Positions 60,221 through 64,000 of a stretch of 64,000 nt of DNA are shown piece by piece (position 1 is the first letter of the stretch; the number at the start of each line of letters is the position of its first letter). Origin of the DNA: Sinomonas sp. ASV486 (lineage in GTDB: Bacteria > Actinomycetota > Actinomycetes > Actinomycetales > Micrococcaceae); assembly GCF_030908215.1 (NCBI RefSeq), contig NZ_JAVFJK010000009.1:55616-119615 (forward strand), in the 5' to 3' direction. Made by a program: the position numbers and the translations under genes. The notes under the pieces are model-generated. The model worked only from the letters and a program-made list of their open reading frames with translations, was not told the origin of the DNA and made no database searches.

Positions 60221-60326
60221 CGGACTCGTAACGATGGATTGACGGCGGAGGAGTCCGTACCCGTCCCGCTGGTGCCGCGCGCTGGACCCTCTGACCGCGG
60301 CTGACAGCGGTGCCCGATCCCGCGAT

Positions 60327-60356
60327 TTCGCAATCCGCGATCGGCTCGGCTATGCT
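60327..60356 (+). promoter_or_regulatory. Probable tRNA-Leu promoter
   Basis: TTCGCA (60327-60332), an 18-bp spacer and TATGCT (60351-60356), about 50 bases before the tRNA. Confidence 0.45.
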
Positions 60357-60410
60357 GGTTCTCGCTGCTTTCGCGGGTTCAGGGGTGTTTTCCTGCCGCG
60401 GAGGTGTTGC

Positions 60411-60493
60411 GCGCGAGTGGCGGAACGGCAGACGCGCTGGCTTCAGGTGCCAGTGTCCGAAAGGGCGTGCGGGTTCAAATCCCGCCTCGCGCA
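60411..60493 (+). tRNA. tRNA-Leu (CAG)
   Basis: The 5' GCGCGAG pairs with 3' CTCGCGC as acceptor stem. The anticodon stem CTGGC/GCCAG (60437-60441, 60449-60453) encloses TTCAGGT with anticodon CAG at 60444-60446. A long variable arm makes it class II, and the T arm has GGGTTCAAATCCC. CCA is not encoded in full. It decodes CUG, a major Leu codon in such high-GC genomes. Confidence 0.96.
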
Positions 60494-60500
60494 CCGCTGA

Positions 60501-60533
60501 CGGAGGGCCCCGGTCGATGACCGGGGCCCTCCG
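60501..60533 (+). terminator. Terminator after tRNA-Leu
   Basis: CGGAGGGCCCCGGTC (60501-60515) pairs perfectly with 60519-60533 around a GAT loop, 7 bases past the tRNA. Confidence 0.88.
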
Positions 60534-60591
60534 CGTTCTCCGGCCTTCACCCAGAATTCACTTCGACCAGATTTTCACTCGCCGGGGGCGC

Positions 60592-60732
60592 CATCAGTCC
60601 TTGAGCCCGATCGGCCGGGTGAGTACCAGCAGCGGGGTGACGACCCACCGCTGGTGCGTCTCGCGGAATTCCGCGTGGCTCGAGAACTCGTACAGGGCGG
60701 ACCCTGCGCGGATCCAGCGGGGCCGCTCGCCG
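60592..60732. repeat. 141-bp direct repeat, left copy
   Basis: Matches 61895-62035 without gaps, with 6 mismatches in 141 bases by my count. The two copies flank the collagen-like gene in the same orientation. Confidence 0.95.
60594..60732 (-). pseudogene. 3' fragment of a lipase-maturation-factor gene
   Basis: Read on the minus strand this encodes ERPRWIRAGSALYEFSSHAE and continues to RPIGLKD and a stop, the same 45-residue C-terminus as the intact gene at 61897-63408. No upstream part of that gene is present; the similarity ends sharply at 60732. It is a duplicated tail, not an expressed gene. Confidence 0.9.
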
Positions 60733-60981
60733 CACTCAGGCGGCCCAGTCGCCCGACGTACCGGACGGGGATGTGGATCGGGCTTCAGAAATCGTCTGAA
60801 CGAGATGTCCGAAGCTCCCTGCGCGGCCCGGTCCGCCGGGGAGGTGTTGCTCAAGGTGCGGCAGGGTCTGTCCATGGCCCGGCGACCCGCCTCCGCCGGT
60901 ACCGGTGATCACATGCTCAGGGGTACCGCCCGCGGCGTGGTGGTGCAGGGCTGAGGAGTGGAGGAGCCGCAGATCCTCCGG
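60733..60981. other. Gap with no recognisable gene
   Basis: About 250 bases between the duplicated tail and the stop of the collagen-like gene. No open frame has a recognisable domain. Part of it may be the original downstream flank of the collagen-like gene. Confidence 0.5.
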
Positions 60982-61638
60982 CTACTGGAACGGCGTCAGC
61001 GAGAACGCCTTGAAGGCAATGCCGCCCGAGACGTGGAACGGCGTTCCCACCTGTACCCCGTAGCACTTGGCGGTCACGGACAGTTTGGTGTCCGCGGTGA
61101 GTCTGATGGAAGTGGTGTTCGTCGTCGGCGACGAAAGCGGAACCCCATTCAGCTTGACATCGAAGAAGAAGTCACCCCCGGCAGTACGGCAGTCCGACGA
61201 CGAGATCGTGTTGAGGATCGGATCCAGCGCGAAGACCGTCCCCGCCGGAAGGACCTCGCTCCCCGTGATGGTCGCCTCGAGGGCGTAGTAGGTGGTCGAG
61301 CCGGAGAATGACCAGAACCGCTCGCTCCCACCGGCCGGTCCCGCTGGACCCTGGGCCCCCGTAAGACCGCTGGGCCCCTGCGGGCCGGCCGGCCCCGCCG
61401 GACCCTGCGGGCCGATGCTGTTCCAGCTGATCGTCTGATCGTGGGTCGCGCACTGGGGCTGTGTGGTTCCGACCGAGCTGAGGGTCTGGCCCGGAGTGAG
61501 GCACGCATAGAACGTCTGCCCTGCGTTGACGCTCGCCGCCACTGCCGCAGGGACGAGCGCTGCGCCTGTCACGAGGAGCGCAAGCCCCGCACCGATCGCC
61601 ACGCGGTGGGCGCCAATGAATCGCTGGATGACTGTCAC
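60982..61638 (-). CDS. Secreted protein with short collagen-like segment
   Basis: A 218-residue protein with a signal peptide ([24 protein letters not shown]). After a Cys-containing domain ([24 protein letters not shown]) comes a run of Gly-x-y triplets ([16 protein letters not shown] and [13 protein letters not shown], about residues 75-103), then a beta-rich C-terminal domain with two more Cys. Collagen-like triplets in bacteria mediate trimerisation and surface adhesion; nine or ten triplets are short for a stable helix. GTG start. It is bracketed by the 141-bp direct repeat and has its own good promoter, so it looks like inserted cargo. Confidence 0.85.
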   Translation of the reverse strand: MTVIQRFIGAHRVAIGAGLALLVTGAALVPAAVAASVNAGQTFYACLTPGQTLSSVGTTQPQCATHDQTISWNSIGPQGPAGPAGPQGPSGLTGAQGPAGPAGGSERFWSFSGSTTYYALEATITGSEVLPAGTVFALDPILNTISSSDCRTAGGDFFFDVKLNGVPLSSPTTNTTSIRLTADTKLSVTAKCYGVQVGTPFHVSGGIAFKAFSLTPFQ

Positions 61639-61742
61639 GTCTGTCCTCTCTGAGTCACGTCACCATCGCATGCCGATGGCGCCTCCAGCCCGGCGCCTCC
61701 CCGCACCGATGCCGCTGCCCCGAGACAGTGTGTCCACACGCC

Positions 61743-61771
61743 TTTATAGTGTCGCCCTGCGCAATGCGCAA
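61743..61771 (-). promoter_or_regulatory. Promoter of the collagen-like gene
   Basis: On the minus strand TTGCGC (61771-61766), a 17-bp spacer and TATAAA (61748-61743), giving a leader of about 100 bases before the GTG. Confidence 0.65.
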
Positions 61772-61894
61772 TGGTCCGGCCTCACCCGACTGGGGGGGTG
61801 CGCGAAACGCGGCACCTGCCTTATCCAGGACCTACCCACGGAGTGCGAGGGCTGGGGCGTGCCGAGGGGACCACGCTCGAAGTCGAAGACCCGT

Positions 61895-62035
61895 CATCAG
61901 TCCTTGAGCCCGATCGGCCGGATGAGCACCCGCAGCGGTGTGACGACCCACCGCTGGTGCGTCTCGCGGAATTCCGCGTGGCTCGAGAACTCGTACAGGG
62001 CGGACCGGGCGCGGATCCAGCGGGGCCGCTCGCCG
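61895..62035. repeat. 141-bp direct repeat, right copy
   Basis: This is the authentic 3' end of the lipase-maturation-factor gene and the first base or two after its stop; the left copy is at 60592-60732. Confidence 0.95.
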
Positions 62036-63408
62036 TCGAACGGATCCTCGCGCAGGAGCCTGAGCATGGCGGGGTCCGCGTTCAGGAGCTTCATGAGGAA
62101 CGTGTAGAACCACTCCTCGTGCACGGTGCGCAGCGGCAGGAACCACATGAGCCAGTCGAGCCGCAGATGGTAGGGCGCCCACTGCCGCGGGATCCGCTCC
62201 GGCTCACCGGGCTTGCCGCGGAACCGGTATTCGCGCCACTCGGCGTCCTCGGCGGGCACCGTATCGAGCGTTCCCTCCACGACGATCTCCACGCGGTTCT
62301 TGGTCACCGAGCCGAAGGCCCCGTACGTGTTCACGAGCTGCCACCGGTTGAAGGAGGCGTTCATGAGCTGCTGCCTCGAGACGAGGTTCTTCGCGGGCCA
62401 CCACGACAGCACAAGCAGGAGCAATGACGCGGCAAGCACGACGGCGACCCACACCCAGGCGGACCAGTCGCCCGAGGCGGGCCACGCCGTCGTGCGCCCT
62501 GTGTTCTCCGAGGAGGCGGCGTTCCACGCCGCCGACGAGAGGTCCGCTGGCACGAAGGGGAGCACTGCGTGCACGGCGGAGTCGCCCATGGCTGCGAAGG
62601 CGAGGATGATCGCTGACCAGTTGAGCCACGCGAAGTTCCCCGAGAGCACGAGCCACAGCTGCGTCACGACGACCACCGCCGCCGCGACAGATCCCACGGG
62701 CTGCGGGAAGAAGAGGAAGAACGGCACAACGAGCTGTGCGACGTGGTTCCCCACGACCTCTGAGCGGTGCATCCATTTCGGCAGGAGGTGGAACTGCCGG
62801 CTCAGCGGGCCCGGCATGGGCTGGGTCTCGTGGTGGTAGTACAGCGCGGTGAGATTGCGCCACTCGGCCCCGCCGCGGATCTTGATCATCCCTGCGCCGA
62901 ACTCGAGCCGGAACACGAGCCACACGAGAAGGATGAGGACGGGCCGCGGCGGCGGGACCTGGTCCGAGCCGAGGAACGCGACGGTGAATCCCGCCTCGAG
63001 CAGGAGCATCTCCCACCCGAAGCCGTAGAACGTCTGGCCCACGTTCACGATCGACATGTACAGGGCCCACAACACGAGGAACGCCACGAGGGGCACCCAC
63101 CAAGGCCCCATCTGTGGGACGCCGACGACCAGCAGCCCCGCGACCACGAGCCCCACGGCACACACCCAGCGGAACAGCCGGTCAGAGTAGCGGAAGCGGA
63201 AGAGGCTTGGGCGGCGCAGGCGATGGAATCCCGCGAGGTACTCGGGGGCGGGCAGGAGGCCGTGTTCGCCCACGAGCGCGGGGAACTGGTTGAGGCTCGA
63301 GAGGAACGCGACGAAGAAGAGGGCCGCGACGCCGCGCTGCAGCATCCAGCGGGCCACCTCGGAGTCGGTGGCTGCGAACCAATCCGTGAACCAGGACACT
63401 GCGTCCAC
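61897..63408 (-). CDS. Lipase maturation factor family membrane protein
   Basis: A 503-residue protein of the LMF1/LMF2 family. It has about eight membrane helices, the conserved loop RLEFGAGMIKIRGGAEWRNLTALYYHHETQPMPGPLS, and the C-terminal domain with VNTYGAFGSVTKNRVEIVVEG and RIPRQWAPYHLRLDWLMWFLPL. In animals the family helps lipases fold in the ER; the bacterial role is unknown. The GTG has a -10 box (TAGCGT) 6 bases upstream, so the mRNA is probably leaderless. Its 3' end was duplicated to the other side of the collagen-like gene. Confidence 0.93.
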   Translation of the reverse strand: MDAVSWFTDWFAATDSEVARWMLQRGVAALFFVAFLSSLNQFPALVGEHGLLPAPEYLAGFHRLRRPSLFRFRYSDRLFRWVCAVGLVVAGLLVVGVPQMGPWWVPLVAFLVLWALYMSIVNVGQTFYGFGWEMLLLEAGFTVAFLGSDQVPPPRPVLILLVWLVFRLEFGAGMIKIRGGAEWRNLTALYYHHETQPMPGPLSRQFHLLPKWMHRSEVVGNHVAQLVVPFFLFFPQPVGSVAAAVVVVTQLWLVLSGNFAWLNWSAIILAFAAMGDSAVHAVLPFVPADLSSAAWNAASSENTGRTTAWPASGDWSAWVWVAVVLAASLLLLVLSWWPAKNLVSRQQLMNASFNRWQLVNTYGAFGSVTKNRVEIVVEGTLDTVPAEDAEWREYRFRGKPGEPERIPRQWAPYHLRLDWLMWFLPLRTVHEEWFYTFLMKLLNADPAMLRLLREDPFDGERPRWIRARSALYEFSSHAEFRETHQRWVVTPLRVLIRPIGLKD

Positions 63409-63465
63409 GGTTCCACGCTACGCCGGGGCCTCGCGCACAGGGAGAGGCGGTAGGCTCTATCCGCC

Positions 63466-64000
63466 GTGACCAGTGACCCCAAGCCCGCGCCTTCCGTGCC
63501 CGGCACCGCGCACGACGCCGGAGCCGCGCCCGCCGCTGACCACACGCCGTCGCGTCTACCTGCGCCCGCGCGTTTCGCGCATCCGTTCTCCCCAAGCGTC
63601 CTGACGCTCGTGTTCGCCGGCGGGATACTCGGGGCGCTGTCACGCTGGGCGCTCGGCACCGTGATCCCGGCTCCGGACGGCTGGCCCCTCGCCACGCTGC
63701 TGATCAATCTGGCCGGGGCCCTCGCGCTCGGTGGGCTGCTCGAGTCCCTGGCCCGCCGTGGGCCGGACGTGGGCCCCCGCCGCCTCGTGCGCCTGACCGC
63801 AGGGACAGGGTTCCTCGGCGCGTTCACCACCTACTCGACGCTCGCCGTCGAGGGCTCGCGCCTCCTCATCGCCGGCCGCGCGGCCGACGGCGTGTGGTAC
63901 CTCGCGCTGAGCCTGCTCGGGGGCGCTGCGGCGACCCTCGTCGGGGTTGCTGGAGCAGCGTGGCTGCACCGCGAGGACCGGCGCGGCCTGGCCGCCGAGG
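63466..64000 (+). CDS. crcB: Fluoride ion transporter CrcB/FluC, cut by window edge
   Basis: The first 178 residues; no stop before the window ends. After an unusual polar N-terminus of about 45 Pro/Ala residues come four membrane helices. GGILGALSRWALG, LLINLAGALALGGLLE and GTGFLGAFTTYSTLAVE correspond to the conserved G-x-G-A-x-x-R, N-x-x-G and GFxGxxTTFSTF motifs of dual-topology fluoride channels. A -10-like TAGGCT is 9 bases before the GTG. Micrococcaceae often carry two crcB genes in tandem, so a second may follow outside the window. Confidence 0.9.
   Translation, partial: MTSDPKPAPSVPGTAHDAGAAPAADHTPSRLPAPARFAHPFSPSVLTLVFAGGILGALSRWALGTVIPAPDGWPLATLLINLAGALALGGLLESLARRGPDVGPRRLVRLTAGTGFLGAFTTYSTLAVEGSRLLIAGRAADGVWYLALSLLGGAAATLVGVAGAAWLHREDRRGLAAE

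Noticed and set aside
63379-63386. Another CCAATCCG word
   Set aside because: It lies inside the lipase-maturation-factor coding sequence and has no CGAA box 14-15 bases downstream, so it is a chance match to half of the ECF motif.
1-64000. CRISPR arrays, prophage or intact insertion sequences
   Set aside because: No regularly spaced repeat-spacer units, no cas, integrase, transposase or phage structural genes were seen; the tandem arrays are contiguous 15-21 bp units without spacers.

Overview
The window reads as chromosomal DNA of a high-GC actinobacterium, most likely of the Micrococcaceae (Arthrobacter/Sinomonas type). The evidence is the very high GC at third codon positions, frequent GTG and TTG starts, a C50-carotenoid cluster with a heterodimeric cyclase and lycopene elongase, and the actinobacterial fhaA-fhaB-pstP-rodA-pbpA-pknA-pknB cell-envelope locus beside crgA and a tRNA-Leu. 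The species cannot be fixed from the sequence alone.

Layout. 1-1.5 kb: an odd homopolymer edge, then a monooxygenase-like gene and a sugar-phosphate isomerase. 1.5-6.1 kb: a compositionally different, partly gene-poor stretch that ends in a translationally coupled pair, a coiled-coil protein and a DUF4041/GIY-YIG nuclease; it looks like accessory DNA and is the best candidate for an undescribed defence module. 6.2-8.8 kb: prolyl aminopeptidase and a divergent LysE exporter/LysG regulator pair. 8.8-13.3 kb: a three-gene sugar-catabolic operon facing its LacI regulator across two operators. 13.3-19.6 kb: metabolic oxidoreductases and a GH15 glucosidase. 19.6-32.1 kb: a light/carotenoid region. 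An MMPL-DUF2867-TspO operon and the crtE-crtB-crtI-crtYe-crtYf-crtEb-photolyase-marR operon leave from one short divergent promoter region with a palindromic operator. 32.2-36 kb: RNase Z, SoxR with a consensus SoxR box and its flavin-reductase target, a 5'-3' exonuclease and a HAD phosphatase.

36-44.7 kb: an extracytoplasmic redox/cell-surface block with dipZ, a secreted protein, a membrane protein, a fasciclin lipoprotein, an ECF sigma factor with its RskA-like anti-sigma, and a DUF4383 membrane protein. Five copies of one promoter-like motif (an AATCCG box, a 14-15 bp spacer, a CGAA box) lie before four of these transcription units, so the sigma factor and its probable regulon can be read directly. 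The block also holds 21-bp tandem repeats and a broken second copy of the HAD gene.

44.7-50.4 kb: trpF, alaX, a dehydrogenase/PTPS-like/glycosyltransferase trio, crgA and trpG/pabA. 50.5-60.1 kb: the conserved Ser/Thr kinase and cell-wall elongation operon. 60.4-64 kb: tRNA-Leu(CAG) with a strong terminator, then a secreted collagen-like gene bracketed by a 141-bp direct repeat of the 3' end of the neighbouring lipase-maturation-factor gene, and a crcB gene cut by the window edge.

Two themes recur. Many lead genes have a -10 box 6-7 nt before the start codon, which implies leaderless mRNAs, and most operon junctions use 4-base GTGA/ATGA overlaps.
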